64,000 nt of DNA, taken from contig NZ_BOMG01000078.1 of NCBI RefSeq assembly GCF_016862075.1, forward strand, positions 1 through 64,000. The letters run 5' to 3'. The position numbers were made by a program, and so were the translations under genes. The DNA is from Actinoplanes couchii (GTDB lineage: Bacteria; Actinomycetota; Actinomycetes; Mycobacteriales; Micromonosporaceae). The notes under the pieces are model-generated. The model saw only the letters and a list, made by a program, of their open reading frames with translations, was not told the origin of the DNA and made no database searches. Shown here one piece after another: positions 25,315 through 34,898 of the stretch; positions within the stretch are counted from its first letter, which is position 1; each line of letters opens with the position of its first letter.

Positions 25315-26474
25315 CAGCCGCCAAACCGGAACTCGGGATCGGCGTCGTCGGGTTCGGCTGGATGGGCAAGGTGCACGCCCGGGCGTTCAGCCGGCTGCTG
25401 CAGCACTACCCGGACGCCCCGTTCCGGCCGCGTTTCGTCGCGGTGGCCGACACCGCCACCGACGACCGCAGCCAGCAGGCCGCCGCGGCCTTCGGGTTCG
25501 AGCACCAGCTGACCGACTGGCGGGACCTGATCGCCCGCGACGGCGTCGACGTGGTCTGCGTGACCGGCCCCAACTTCATCCACCGCGACGTGGCGGTGGC
25601 CGCCGCCCGGGCCGGCAAGCACCTGTGGGTGGAGAAGCCGGCCGGGCGGACCTCGGCCGAGACCGCGGAGATCGCGGCGGCCGTCACGGCGGCCGGGGTG
25701 CAGGCCGCGGCCGGGTTCAACTACCGCAACGTGCCGGCCGTCGAACACGCCCGCCAGTTGGTCCGCTCCGGTCGTCTCGGGCGGATCGAGCACACCGCCG
25801 TCAAGTTCTGCTCCGACTACTCGGCCCACCCGGACGGGGCGCTGACCTGGCGCTTCCAGAACGAGTACGCCGGCTCCGGTGTCCTCGGCGACCTGGTCAG
25901 CCACGCCGTCGACCTGGTCCGCTACGTCGTCGGCGACCTGTCCGAGCTGGTGGTCGACACCGCCACGTTCATCCCCGAACGGCCCGCCGCGGTCGGCGCG
26001 GCCTCGCACTTCAGCCGGGGCGCCGACGGACCGCGCCTGCCGGTGGAGAACGAGGACTACGTCTCCGCGCTGCTGCGCCTGGCCGACGGCTCCCGGGCCA
26101 CCCTGGAGTCCAGCCGGACCGAGGTCGGCGACCAGAACAACTACGGCATCGAGGTGCACGGCACCGAGGGCGCGATCTCCTGGAACTACCAGCGGATGGG
26201 CGAGCTGCGGGTGTGCCTGGACCAGGACGTCCAGGACGCGCAGTACGCCACCCTGCGGACCAGCCCCGCCCACGGTGAACTCGGCGCGTTCCAGCCGGGC
26301 GCGGCCAACCCGATGAGCTACGACGACCTCAAGGTGATCGAGGCGTACCGGCTGGTCGAGTCGATCGGCACCGGCAAACCGGTCGGCGCCACCGTGCACG
26401 ACGCCCTGATCGCGGCACAGACCGTCGACGCCATGCAGCTCTCCACGCGCGAACGGCGCTGGGTCACCCTGTAA
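25311..26474 (+). CDS. Gfo/Idh/MocA-family oxidoreductase
   Basis: 387 residues. The N-terminal Rossmann motif GVVGFGWMGKVHARAF and the family EKPAGR motif (lysine as catalytic base, near residue 107) are clear, followed by the C-terminal alpha/beta domain with GDLVSHAVDLVRYVVGD. In inositol clusters such paralogues oxidise other inositol stereoisomers (scyllo-, D-chiro-) or inososes with NAD(P). Which isomer is used here cannot be read from sequence. Confidence 0.85.
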   Translation: MTAAKPELGIGVVGFGWMGKVHARAFSRLLQHYPDAPFRPRFVAVADTATDDRSQQAAAAFGFEHQLTDWRDLIARDGVDVVCVTGPNFIHRDVAVAAARAGKHLWVEKPAGRTSAETAEIAAAVTAAGVQAAAGFNYRNVPAVEHARQLVRSGRLGRIEHTAVKFCSDYSAHPDGALTWRFQNEYAGSGVLGDLVSHAVDLVRYVVGDLSELVVDTATFIPERPAAVGAASHFSRGADGPRLPVENEDYVSALLRLADGSRATLESSRTEVGDQNNYGIEVHGTEGAISWNYQRMGELRVCLDQDVQDAQYATLRTSPAHGELGAFQPGAANPMSYDDLKVIEAYRLVESIGTGKPVGATVHDALIAAQTVDAMQLSTRERRWVTL

Positions 26475-26486
26475 GGAGCAGTCCTC

Positions 26487-27491
26487 ATGCCAGTTCGTGT
26501 AGCCCTGATCGGCGCCGGGCGCATCGGCGCCTCGCACGCCGAGGTCCTGGCCCGCCGGGTTCCCGAGGCCGACCTGGTCGCCGTCGTGGACCCGCGGCCC
26601 GGCGCCGCCGACCTGGTCGCCGGCCCGCTCGGCGCCACCGCGCTGACCTCGGTCGACGACGTCCTGGCCGACCCGGCGGTGGACGCCGTGGTGGTCGCCG
26701 CGGCCACCACCGCCCACCACGACCTGATCACCACCGCCGCGGCGGCCGGCAAACACGTCTTCTGCGAGAAGCCGGCCGGTCTGTCGCTGGCCGAGATCGA
26801 CGCGGCCCGCACCGCCACCGCCGACGCCGGCGTGGTGTTCCAGGTCGGCTTCAACAGGCGGTTCGCCGCCGACTTCGCCGCCGCCCACGAGCTGATCACC
26901 GGCGGCCGGATCGGCGAGGTGCAGCTGATGCGCTCGCTGACCCGCGACCCCGGCACCGGCCCGGCCGACCCCGGATCAGTCCCGCTCTGGACCATCTTCA
27001 CCCAGACCCTGATCCACGACTTCGACACGCTGAACTGGCTGAACCCGGGCGCACACGCGGTCGACGTACTGGCCACCGCCGACGCGCTGATCGCGCCGGG
27101 GCACCGGGAGTCCGGTCACCTGGACACCGCGGTCGTGGTGATCCGCTACTCCAACGGCGCGATCGCCATCGCCGAGGCCAGCTTCGCGGCGGCGTACGGC
27201 TATGACGTCCGGGGTGAGATCTTCGGCTCCGGCGGCATGGTGACCATGGGGGAGGGCGCGACCACCGCGCTGCGCCTGCACGACATCGCCGGCCGTGCCG
27301 CGTTCACCTCCCGCAGCGACACCGACCTGATGATCGGCTCCTACACCGGCGAACTGGCCGAGTTCTGCCGCGCCATCCAGGAGAAGCGCCCGGCCGCGGT
27401 CACCGGCGACGACGCGTGGGCCGCCTACGCCATCGCCCAGGCCTGCATCGACTCGATGACCAGCGGCGGCCGTGTGGCGGTGGCCCGATGA
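26487..27491 (+). CDS. iolG: Inositol 2-dehydrogenase-like Gfo/Idh/MocA oxidoreductase
   Basis: 334 residues, usual IolG length. VALIGAGRIGASHAEVLARRVP is the NAD-binding start; CEKPAGLSL carries the family lysine; FQVGFNRRFAADF and IHDFDTLNWL match IolG-type substrate-site blocks. It would oxidise myo-inositol to 2-keto-myo-inositol, the first pathway step. A Shine-Dalgarno AAGGAG lies before the ATG. It is the more likely of the two dehydrogenases to be IolG. Confidence 0.82.
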   Translation: MPVRVALIGAGRIGASHAEVLARRVPEADLVAVVDPRPGAADLVAGPLGATALTSVDDVLADPAVDAVVVAAATTAHHDLITTAAAAGKHVFCEKPAGLSLAEIDAARTATADAGVVFQVGFNRRFAADFAAAHELITGGRIGEVQLMRSLTRDPGTGPADPGSVPLWTIFTQTLIHDFDTLNWLNPGAHAVDVLATADALIAPGHRESGHLDTAVVVIRYSNGAIAIAEASFAAAYGYDVRGEIFGSGGMVTMGEGATTALRLHDIAGRAAFTSRSDTDLMIGSYTGELAEFCRAIQEKRPAAVTGDDAWAAYAIAQACIDSMTSGGRVAVAR

Positions 27492-28276
27492 GCTTCACGC
27501 TGGCGATCTGTTCGGAGATGGTCTTTCTGGATCTTCCCCACCTCGATCGGGTACGCCGGATCAAGGACGCCGGATTCGCCGCCGAGATCTGGGGCTGGAC
27601 CGACAAGGACGCCGACGCCCTGGCGGCCACCGGCGCGACCTTCACCTCGATGACCGGTTACGTCACCGGCGACCTGATCACTCCCGAGGGCGCCGACGAC
27701 CTGCTCCGGACGGCGGCCGACTCGATCGAGTTCGCCCGCAGGATCGGGAGTCTGGGGCTCAACCTGCACGGCACCGGCCTGGGCGAGGGTGGTCTGCCGG
27801 TCCGGCCTCATCCGGTGACCAGTGGCGCCGATTGGGTAGCGGCGGTCCGCACCCTGGAACGGATCGCCACCCTCGGTGAGCAGCACGGCGTGACCTTCGT
27901 CATCGAGAACCTCAACCTCGAGGTGGACCACCCCGGGGTTCCGTTCGCCCGCGCCGCCGACACCCTGGCCCTGGTGGCCGCGGTCGGCAGCGCACACCTG
28001 CGGATGAACCTGGATCTCTACCACGCCCAGATCGGGGAGGGGAACCTCGCCGAGGTGATCCGCCGCAGCGCCCCCTACCTCGGTGAGGTGCAGGTCGCCG
28101 ACGTGCCGGGCCGCTGCGAGCCGCTGACCGGCGAGGTGCGCTGGGACTACCTGGCGCGGGTCCTCGCCGACAGCGGTTACGACGGCACGGTGGCGCTGGA
28201 GGCGTGGGCCTCCGAACCCGGGACCGCCGGCAGCGACCGTGCCCTGGAGCGGTTCCGTTCCGCGTTCACCCTGTGA
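27488..28276 (+). CDS. TIM-barrel isomerase of the inositol locus (hydroxypyruvate isomerase/IolI-like)
   Basis: 262 residues of the AP-endonuclease-2-like sugar isomerase superfamily. Metal ligands lie in FVIENLNLEVDHPG, HLRMNLDLYHAQ and GEVQVADVPGRCEP, and the C-terminal ALEAWAS; these match hydroxypyruvate isomerase-like proteins. In this context an inosose isomerase role (IolI/IolH type) is likely. Starts with an ATGA overlap on iolG. The second iol promoter region follows. Confidence 0.78.
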   Translation: MSFTLAICSEMVFLDLPHLDRVRRIKDAGFAAEIWGWTDKDADALAATGATFTSMTGYVTGDLITPEGADDLLRTAADSIEFARRIGSLGLNLHGTGLGEGGLPVRPHPVTSGADWVAAVRTLERIATLGEQHGVTFVIENLNLEVDHPGVPFARAADTLALVAAVGSAHLRMNLDLYHAQIGEGNLAEVIRRSAPYLGEVQVADVPGRCEPLTGEVRWDYLARVLADSGYDGTVALEAWASEPGTAGSDRALERFRSAFTL

Positions 28277-28298
28277 CCAGAACCTCCATTGGTAAGAA

Positions 28299-28308
28299 TG
28301 TCCTGACA
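28299..28308. promoter_or_regulatory. iol operator copy 3, before iolC
   Basis: TGTCCTGACA followed by AAGTCTTGA; its flanks match copy 1 at 21335 almost exactly, marking a second, co-regulated promoter for iolC to mmsA. Confidence 0.6.
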
Positions 28309-28386
28309 AAGTCTTGACCCCGTTCGGTCTCGGGGCGAAGTTGTCAGCAGCAGAAAACGTCAGCGAAACAACCGGACGGAGCCACC

Positions 28387-29358
28387 GTGAGCGTGACCGG
28401 CACTGAGAGCGAACAGGTCTTCGACCTCGTCGCGATCGGCCGCACCGGCGTCGACATCTACCCCCTCGACCACGGTGTGGCCCTGGAGGACGTGAAGACG
28501 TTCGAGAAGTTCCTCGGCGGCAGCGCGACCAACGTCGCCGTCGCCGCGGCCCGCTACGGACGCGACAGCGCCCTGATCACGCGGACCGGCGAGGACGCCT
28601 TCGGCCGGTACGTGCGGCGCGAGGCCGAGCGGCTCGGCGTCGACCCGCGGTTCATCGCCACGGTGGCCGGCCCGCCCACCCCCGTGACGTTCTGCGAGGT
28701 CCACCCGCCGGACGACTTCCCGCTCTACTTCTACCGCTACCCGATCGCCCCCGACCTGCTGATCGAGGCGGACGAGTTGCCCCTCGAAGCGATCCGCCGG
28801 GCGAAGATCTACTGGGCCACCGTCACCGGCCTGTCCCAGGAGCCGTCCCGGGCCGCGCACCACGCCGCCTGGGCCGCCCGCGGCCGCGCCACCCACACCG
28901 TGCTCGACCTCGACTACCGGCCGATGTTCTGGGCCGACCCGGCCGAGGCCTCCGCCGAGGTCGGCAAAGCCCTCGACCACGTCACCGTCGCCGTCGGCAA
29001 CCGTGAGGAGTGCCAGGTCGCGGTCGGCGAGACCGAACCCGACCGGGCCGCCGACGCCCTGCTCGAACGGGGCCTGGAACTGGTCATCGTCAAGCAGGGC
29101 CCGAAGGGCGTGCTCGCCGCCACCCGCGACGAGCGGGTCGTCGTACCGCCGCACCCGGTGAACGTGGTCAACGGCCTCGGCGCCGGCGACGCCTTCGGCG
29201 GCGCCCTGGTGCACGGCCTGCTGGCCGGCTGGGACCTGCGCGACATCATCACGTTCGCGAACGTCGCCGGAGCCCTGGTCGCCGGAAAGCTCGAATGCTC
29301 CACCGCGATGCCGACGGAGTCCGAGGTGCGCGCCGCCCTGAACGAGAAGGACGCCTGA
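28387..29358 (+). CDS. iolC: 5-dehydro-2-deoxygluconokinase
   Basis: 323 residues, PfkB/ribokinase family. FLGGSATNVAVAAARYGRDSALITRTGEDAFG is the N-terminal signature and NGLGAGDAFGGALVHG (about 260-275) the C-terminal one with the catalytic aspartate. It phosphorylates 5-dehydro-2-deoxy-D-gluconate. A GTG start with ACGGAG upstream opens the second half of the cluster, downstream of operator copy 3. Confidence 0.92.
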   Translation: MSVTGTESEQVFDLVAIGRTGVDIYPLDHGVALEDVKTFEKFLGGSATNVAVAAARYGRDSALITRTGEDAFGRYVRREAERLGVDPRFIATVAGPPTPVTFCEVHPPDDFPLYFYRYPIAPDLLIEADELPLEAIRRAKIYWATVTGLSQEPSRAAHHAAWAARGRATHTVLDLDYRPMFWADPAEASAEVGKALDHVTVAVGNREECQVAVGETEPDRAADALLERGLELVIVKQGPKGVLAATRDERVVVPPHPVNVVNGLGAGDAFGGALVHGLLAGWDLRDIITFANVAGALVAGKLECSTAMPTESEVRAALNEKDA

Positions 29359-29361
29359 GCG

Positions 29362-30231
29362 ATGATCGACCTGACCGAGATCCGGGCCCGACAGCCGGAA
29401 CGCATCCCCGAGGCGTGGACCACCCGCACCCGCCGGGACCTGCTCGGCGCCGACGGCCGGCTGCTGATCGTGGCCGCCGACCACCCGGCCCGCGGCGCCC
29501 TCGGGGTCCGCGGCGACCGCCTGGCCATGGGCAGCCGCCGAGACCTGCTCGACCGGCTCGCCACCGCGCTGTCCCGGCCCGGCGTCGACGGCGTGCTCGG
29601 CACCGCCGACATCCTCGACGACCTGCTGCTGATGGGCGCCCTGGACGGCAAGGTGGTGTTCGGCTCGATGAACCGCGGCGGCCTGCAGGGCGCCAGCTTC
29701 GAGTTCGACGACCGGTTCACCGGCCACACCGCCGACGAGATCGCCGCCGCCGGCATGGACGGCGGCAAGATGCTCACCCGGATCAGCCTGGACGACCCCG
29801 GCAGCCTCGCTACCATCGAGGCCAGCGCCAAGGCGGTGGACGCGCTCGCCGCCCACAAGCTGATCGCGATGATCGAGCCGTTCTGGTCCGAGCGGGACGC
29901 CACCACCGGCGCGATCAAGCACCGGCTCGACGCGGAGAGCACGATCAAGTCCATCGCCGTCGCCTCCGGCCTCGGCGCCACCAGCGCCTACACCTGGCTC
30001 AAGCTGCCGGTGGTGGACGAGCTGGAACGGGTCATGGAATCGACCACCCTCCCGTCGCTGCTGCTCGGCGGCGACCCCCAGGGCGACCCGGACGACACGT
30101 ACGACTCGTGGGGTGAGGCTTTGAAGTTGAACGCGGTCCGGGGACTGATCGTGGGGCGGGCGCTGCTCTACCCGCCGGGCGGCGACGTGGCCGCCGCCGT
30201 GGACATCGCCGCCGGGCTGGTGCACCCGTGA
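29362..30231 (+). CDS. Class I-type aldolase of inositol catabolism (Cgl0158/IolJ-role protein)
   Basis: 289 residues, (beta/alpha)8-barrel related to the Cgl0158 protein of corynebacterial iol clusters. IVAADHPARGALG near residue 34 and GTADILDDLLLMG follow that pattern; KLIAMIEPFW and LLLGGDPQGD carry probable active-site residues. It would cleave phosphorylated 2-deoxy-5-keto-gluconate to dihydroxyacetone phosphate and malonate semialdehyde, the job of IolJ in Bacillus, though the sequence type differs from IolJ. The next gene overlaps by GTGA. Confidence 0.8.
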   Translation: MIDLTEIRARQPERIPEAWTTRTRRDLLGADGRLLIVAADHPARGALGVRGDRLAMGSRRDLLDRLATALSRPGVDGVLGTADILDDLLLMGALDGKVVFGSMNRGGLQGASFEFDDRFTGHTADEIAAAGMDGGKMLTRISLDDPGSLATIEASAKAVDALAAHKLIAMIEPFWSERDATTGAIKHRLDAESTIKSIAVASGLGATSAYTWLKLPVVDELERVMESTTLPSLLLGGDPQGDPDDTYDSWGEALKLNAVRGLIVGRALLYPPGGDVAAAVDIAAGLVHP

Positions 30232-31139
30232 GCGAGTGGGTCCGGCCGCTGGGATCGGCCGCCGCGGACGGATTCGACGTCGTCATCGACGAGCGGACCG
30301 ACGGCTGGGAGCACACCGGCCTGCGGATCGTCACGCTCGTTTCTGTTGTATCCGCTGAACTCGAACTTGTTGACACCGAGTTGGTGGTCGTACCGCTCAA
30401 CGGCGGTTGTCTTGTTGAGGCTTTTGATGAATCGGGCGTTCTTCATACCGCCGACCTGGCCGGTCGTGTGGACGTCTGGGCCGGACCGACCGATGTCGCC
30501 TACGTTCCCGCCGGATGGAAGTTGCGTCTCACCGGCCCGGCCGGCGCCCGTATCGCCATCTGCAGTGCCCCCGTCGCTGTCGGCGCCGCCGCGCAGAAGT
30601 TCGCCCACCTGCGGGCCGCTGATGTGCCGGTGGAGATGCGCGGCGCCGGGATCGCCTCCCGCGAGGTGCGCAACTTCGGCGTCCCCGGCGTGCTCGACGC
30701 CGCCGGGATCATCGTCTGCGAGGTGCTCACCCCGGCCGGGAACTGGAGCTCCTACCCGCCGCACAAACACGACGAGGAACGCCCCGGCCAGGAGGCCGAA
30801 CTCGAGGAGATCTACTACTTCGAGACCCGGGTCGAGGGCGGCCGCGAGGTGCCCGGCGCCGACCCGGTCGGGTACCAGCGGGTCTACGGCACCGACGAGC
30901 GGCCGATCGACGTGTTCGCCGAGGTCCGCACCGGCGACGTGGTTCTCGTCCCGCACGGCTGGCACGGCCCGGCGATGGCCGCGCCCGGCTACGACCTGTA
31001 CTACCTGAACGTCATGGCCGGCCCCGGCGAGGGCCGCGCCTGGCTGATCTGCGACGACCCCAGCCACGGCTGGGTCCGCGACACCTGGACGGACCAGCAC
31101 ATCGATCCGCGACTGCCCTTCGGAGATGAACCAGCATGA
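30228..31139 (+). CDS. iolB: 5-deoxy-glucuronate isomerase
   Basis: 303 residues, a bicupin. NWSSYPPHKHDEERPGQEAELEEIYYFE is the IolB metal-site block (His, His, Glu); the matching second half reads VLVPHGWHGPAMAAPGYDLYYLNVMAGP. It converts 5-deoxy-D-glucuronate to the substrate of IolC. It overlaps both neighbours by four bases. Confidence 0.93.
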   Translation: MSEWVRPLGSAAADGFDVVIDERTDGWEHTGLRIVTLVSVVSAELELVDTELVVVPLNGGCLVEAFDESGVLHTADLAGRVDVWAGPTDVAYVPAGWKLRLTGPAGARIAICSAPVAVGAAAQKFAHLRAADVPVEMRGAGIASREVRNFGVPGVLDAAGIIVCEVLTPAGNWSSYPPHKHDEERPGQEAELEEIYYFETRVEGGREVPGADPVGYQRVYGTDERPIDVFAEVRTGDVVLVPHGWHGPAMAAPGYDLYYLNVMAGPGEGRAWLICDDPSHGWVRDTWTDQHIDPRLPFGDEPA

Positions 31140-33061
31140 GTGAGACGGTGAGCCTGACCGTTGCCCAGGCCACGGTGGAGTTCCTCGCCCATCAGTACTC
31201 GGAACGCGACGGCGTCACACAGAAGCTGTTCGCCGGTGCCCTGGGCATCTTCGGTCACGGCAACGTGGCCGGAATCGGTCAGGCGCTGCTGCAGCAGGAG
31301 ACCTCCGCCCTGGCGGCGGGGGAGACACCGGGCCTGCCGTACGTGCTGGCCCGCAACGAGCAGGCGATGGTGCACACCGCCGTCGGGTACGCCCGGCAGA
31401 AGGACCGCCTGCAGACCTGGGTGTGCACCGCCTCGGTCGGGCCCGGCTCCACCAACATGCTGACCGGCGCCGCGCTCGCCACCATCAACCGGATCCCGGT
31501 CCTGCTGCTGCCGTCCGGCACGTTCGCCACCCGGCGCTCCGCCCCGGTGCTGCAGGAGCTGGAGAACTTCGCCGCCGGTGACGTCACCGTCAACGACGCG
31601 TTCCGGCCGCTGTCCACCTACTTCGACCGGGTCTCCCGGGCCGAACAGCTGCCGTCGGCGCTGCTCAGCGCGATGCGGGTGCTCACCGACCCGGCGCAGA
31701 CCGGCGCGGTCACCCTCTCCCTGCCCCAGGACGTGCAGGCCGAGGCGTACGACTGGCCGGTCGAGCTGTTCGCCGACCGCACCTGGCACGTGGCCCGCCC
31801 GCCCGCCGAGAAGTCCCGGATCCAGGCGGCCGCCGACCTGATCCGCGGCGCCCGCCGGCCGATGATCGTCGCCGGTGGTGGGGTGCACTACTCCGGCGCC
31901 GAGGACGCCCTGGCGGCGTTCTGCGAGGCCACCGGCATCCCGGTCGGCGAGTCGCAGGCCGGCAAGGGCTCGCTGCTGCACGGGCACCCGCAGCTGATGG
32001 GCGCGGTCGGCTCGACCGGCACCACCGCCGCCAACGCCCTCGCCCGGGAAGCCGACCTGATCATCGGGATCGGCACCCGGTGGAGCGACTTCACCACGGC
32101 GTCAAGGACCGCATTCCAGGCCGCCGGCGTACGGTTCATCAACGTCAACGTGGCGAACTTCGACGCGGGCAAGCAGTCCGGGCTGGCCGTCGTGGCCGAC
32201 GCGCGGGAAGCCCTCGAAGACCTCACCGCGGCCCTCGACGGGTGGAGCGTCGACGCCGCCTACCGTGCCGAACAGGGCCGGCTGTGGGCCGTCTGGGATG
32301 CCGCGGTGGAATCCGCGTACCAGCCCGGATCCGAGGTCACCGACGCTCTGGCGCCCGGAAAACTCACCCAGGGCACCGTGCTCGGCCTGGTCAACGAGTT
32401 GACCGACCCCCGCGACGTGGTGCTCTGCGCCGCCGGGTCGATGCCCGGTGACCTGCACAAACTGTGGCGGGTGCGGGACCGGCGCGGCTACCACGTCGAA
32501 TACGGCTACTCGTGCATGGGTTACGAGGTGCCCGCCTCGATCGGGATCCGGCTCGCCGACGAGACCCGCGACGTGTTCGCCATGCTCGGCGACGGTGGCT
32601 ACCTCATGATGCCGACCGAGCTGGTCACCGCCGTACAGGAAAGGGTGAAGGTGGTCGTGGTCCTGGTGCAGAACCACGGCTTCCACTCCATCGGCTCGCT
32701 GTCGGAAAGCCTCGGCTCACAGCGCTTCGGCACCAGATACCGGTTCCGCGGCACCGACTCGCACCGGCTCGACGGCGACACCCTGCCCGTCGACCTGGCC
32801 GCCAACGCCCGCAGCCTCGGCGTCACCGTCATCGAGGTGCACAGCCGCGACGAACTCGCCAAGGCCATCCGCACCGCCAAGGACGCCCCCGCCGACGGCG
32901 GGCCGATCCTCATCCACGTCGAGACCGACCCGCTGATCCACGCCCCGGACAGCGAATCCTGGTGGGACGTGCCGGTCAGCGAGGTCTCCACCCTCGACAG
33001 CACCGCCGCCGCCTACGCCACCTACCTGCAGCACCGGCGCCAGCAGCGCCACCACCTCTAG
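31136..33061 (+). CDS. iolD: 3D-(3,5/4)-trihydroxycyclohexane-1,2-dione acylhydrolase
   Basis: 641 residues, a thiamine-diphosphate enzyme. The N-terminal pyrimidine-binding domain includes ARNEQAMVHTAVGYAR with the ThDP glutamate; the C-terminal domain carries the ThDP/Mg motif MLGDGGYLMMPTELVTAVQERVKVVVVLVQNHGF. IolD opens the inositol ring, giving 5-deoxy-glucuronate. Length and domain order are standard. Confidence 0.94.
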   Translation: MSETVSLTVAQATVEFLAHQYSERDGVTQKLFAGALGIFGHGNVAGIGQALLQQETSALAAGETPGLPYVLARNEQAMVHTAVGYARQKDRLQTWVCTASVGPGSTNMLTGAALATINRIPVLLLPSGTFATRRSAPVLQELENFAAGDVTVNDAFRPLSTYFDRVSRAEQLPSALLSAMRVLTDPAQTGAVTLSLPQDVQAEAYDWPVELFADRTWHVARPPAEKSRIQAAADLIRGARRPMIVAGGGVHYSGAEDALAAFCEATGIPVGESQAGKGSLLHGHPQLMGAVGSTGTTAANALAREADLIIGIGTRWSDFTTASRTAFQAAGVRFINVNVANFDAGKQSGLAVVADAREALEDLTAALDGWSVDAAYRAEQGRLWAVWDAAVESAYQPGSEVTDALAPGKLTQGTVLGLVNELTDPRDVVLCAAGSMPGDLHKLWRVRDRRGYHVEYGYSCMGYEVPASIGIRLADETRDVFAMLGDGGYLMMPTELVTAVQERVKVVVVLVQNHGFHSIGSLSESLGSQRFGTRYRFRGTDSHRLDGDTLPVDLAANARSLGVTVIEVHSRDELAKAIRTAKDAPADGGPILIHVETDPLIHAPDSESWWDVPVSEVSTLDSTAAAYATYLQHRRQQRHHL

Positions 33062-33075
33062 AAAGGGACGCCGTC

Positions 33076-34572
33076 ATGGCAACCATCGAACATTGGATCG
33101 ACGGCGGTTCGGTTGCCGGGTCAGGTACCCGGCGCGGCGCGGTCTTCAACCCGGCCACCGGCGAGCAGCAGCACGAGGTGGTCCTCGCCGCCCAGGAGGA
33201 CGTGGACGCCGCCGTCGCCTCGGCGAAGACCGCGTTCGAGACCTGGAGCCAGGCCTCGCTGAGCAAGCGCACCAAGGTGCTGTTCGCGTTCCGGCAGCTC
33301 GTGCACGACAACATCGGCCGGCTCGCCGAGGCGATCAGCGACGAGCACGGCAAGGTGCTCTCCGACGCCGCCGGTGAGGTCCAGCGCGGCCTCGAGGTCA
33401 TCGAGTTCGCCTGCGGCATCCCGCAGCTGCTCAAAGGCTCCTACTCGGACCAGGCGTCCACCGGCGTCGACGTGTTCAGCTTCCGCGAGCCGCTCGGTGT
33501 CGTCGCCGGCATCACGCCGTTCAACTTCCCGGTCATGGTCCCGATGTGGATGCACCCGGTCGCCATCGCCTGCGGCAACACGTTCGTGCACAAGCCGTCC
33601 GAGCGTGACCCGTCGGCCGCCAACCTGGTCGCCGAGTTGTGGAAGCAGGCCGGGCTGCCGGACGGCGTCTTCACCGTCCTGCACGGCGACAAGCTGGCCG
33701 TGGACGCGCTGATCGACCACCCCGACGTGGCCGCCATCTCGTTCGTCGGGTCCACGCCGATCGCCAAATACATCCACGGGCGGGCCACCGCCAACGGCAA
33801 GCGGGTGCAGGCCCTCGGCGGCGCCAAGAACCACGCCATCATCCTGCCCGACGCGGACCTGTCGTTCGCCGCCGACCAGCTGTCCGCCGCCGCGTTCGGC
33901 TCCGCCGGTGAGCGCTGCATGGCCATCTCCGCCGCCGTCGCCGTCGGGGACGCCGGCGACCGGATCACCGAACTGGTCCGGCAGCGGGCCGAGAGCGTCG
34001 TCGTCGGCTCCGGCCGCGACCCGCGCAGCGAGATGGGGCCGGTCGTCACCGCGGCCGCCCAGCAGCGGATCGAGAGCCTGATCAGCTCGGGCGAGGCGCA
34101 GGGCGCTAAGGTCCTCACCGACGGGCGTGGCCTGCGCGTGGACGGGTTCGAGAAGGGCTTCTTCGTCGGCCCCACGGTCATCGACCAGGTCACCACGTCG
34201 ATGGACGTGTACACCGAGGAGATCTTCGGGCCGGTGCTGTCAGTCGTCCGTGCCGACGACGTGGACTCGGCGATCGCGCTGATCAACAGCAACCCCTACG
34301 GCAACGGCACCGCCATCTTCACCAGCAGTGGGGAGGCTGCACGTCGCTTCCAGCGTGGCGTCCGCGTCGGCATGATCGGCATCAACGTGCCGATTCCGGT
34401 GCCGATGGCGTACTACAGCTTCGGCGGCTGGAAGGACTCCCTCTTCGGCGACCACCACATCCACGGTCCGGAAGGCATCAACTTCTACACCCGCGGCAAG
34501 GTGGTCACGTCCCGCTGGCCGCACCAGACCACCACCCCCGACGCGTCCCTGCAGTTCCCGACCGCCAACTGA
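33076..34572 (+). CDS. mmsA: (Methyl)malonate-semialdehyde dehydrogenase, CoA-acylating
   Basis: 498 residues, aldehyde dehydrogenase superfamily. GITPFNFPVMVPMWMHPVAI and HKPSERDPSAA are the NAD-binding region; FGSAGERCMAIS places the catalytic cysteine at residue 281; YGNGTAIFT follows. It oxidises malonate semialdehyde to acetyl-CoA, ending the inositol pathway (IolA role). Start ATG has AAAGGGA upstream. Last gene before the strong terminator at 34758. Confidence 0.93.
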   Translation: MATIEHWIDGGSVAGSGTRRGAVFNPATGEQQHEVVLAAQEDVDAAVASAKTAFETWSQASLSKRTKVLFAFRQLVHDNIGRLAEAISDEHGKVLSDAAGEVQRGLEVIEFACGIPQLLKGSYSDQASTGVDVFSFREPLGVVAGITPFNFPVMVPMWMHPVAIACGNTFVHKPSERDPSAANLVAELWKQAGLPDGVFTVLHGDKLAVDALIDHPDVAAISFVGSTPIAKYIHGRATANGKRVQALGGAKNHAIILPDADLSFAADQLSAAAFGSAGERCMAISAAVAVGDAGDRITELVRQRAESVVVGSGRDPRSEMGPVVTAAAQQRIESLISSGEAQGAKVLTDGRGLRVDGFEKGFFVGPTVIDQVTTSMDVYTEEIFGPVLSVVRADDVDSAIALINSNPYGNGTAIFTSSGEAARRFQRGVRVGMIGINVPIPVPMAYYSFGGWKDSLFGDHHIHGPEGINFYTRGKVVTSRWPHQTTTPDASLQFPTAN

Positions 34573-34594
34573 CCCGGGCGTTCGGCACCCTCGT

Positions 34595-34697
34595 TCATCG
34601 TCCATCTGGGCTTTGATCGCCCTTCTGGGCGTTCAGCGCCTTCTTTGATCGCCCTTCTGGGCTTTCATCGCCCTCTTTGAACGCCTCTTCGTCGACC
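34595..34697. repeat. Degenerate short tandem repeats after mmsA
   Basis: A 20-bp unit CTTTGATCGCCCTTCTGGGC occurs exactly at 34611-34630 and 34643-34662, period 32, with weaker half-copies around them (GATCGCC/CATCGCC and TTCTGGGC elements). No coding function is evident; a minus-strand reading gives a charged repetitive peptide without a start context. Confidence 0.65.
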
Positions 34698-34757
34698 TCT
34701 TTCGTTGACGTCCTGGATCGCCGCGGGATCAGCGTCCCGTTGATCTTCCCCGTGCCG

Positions 34758-34803
34758 GGCAGGGCACACCGGCCCCGCACGGGGAAGGCCGGTGTGCCCT
34801 GCC
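34758..34803 (+). terminator. Strong hairpin terminator of the iol operon
   Basis: A perfect 17-bp stem, GGCAGGGCACACCGGCC with its complement, around a 12-nt loop. The T-run is poor, as is common in high-GC actinobacteria. Confidence 0.85.
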
Positions 34804-34898
34804 TTCGCCTGTTCCATCGCTCTCCACGACCGCTTCCGGCCGGGGCCGGTGTTCCGGTTTCGTCCATGATTTGCGCCGGTCTGGCAGAGTCCCGCCGT

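Noticed and set aside
34595..34867. Charged 90-residue minus-strand protein after mmsA
   Set aside because: It is built from the local repeats and runs through the strong terminator hairpin.
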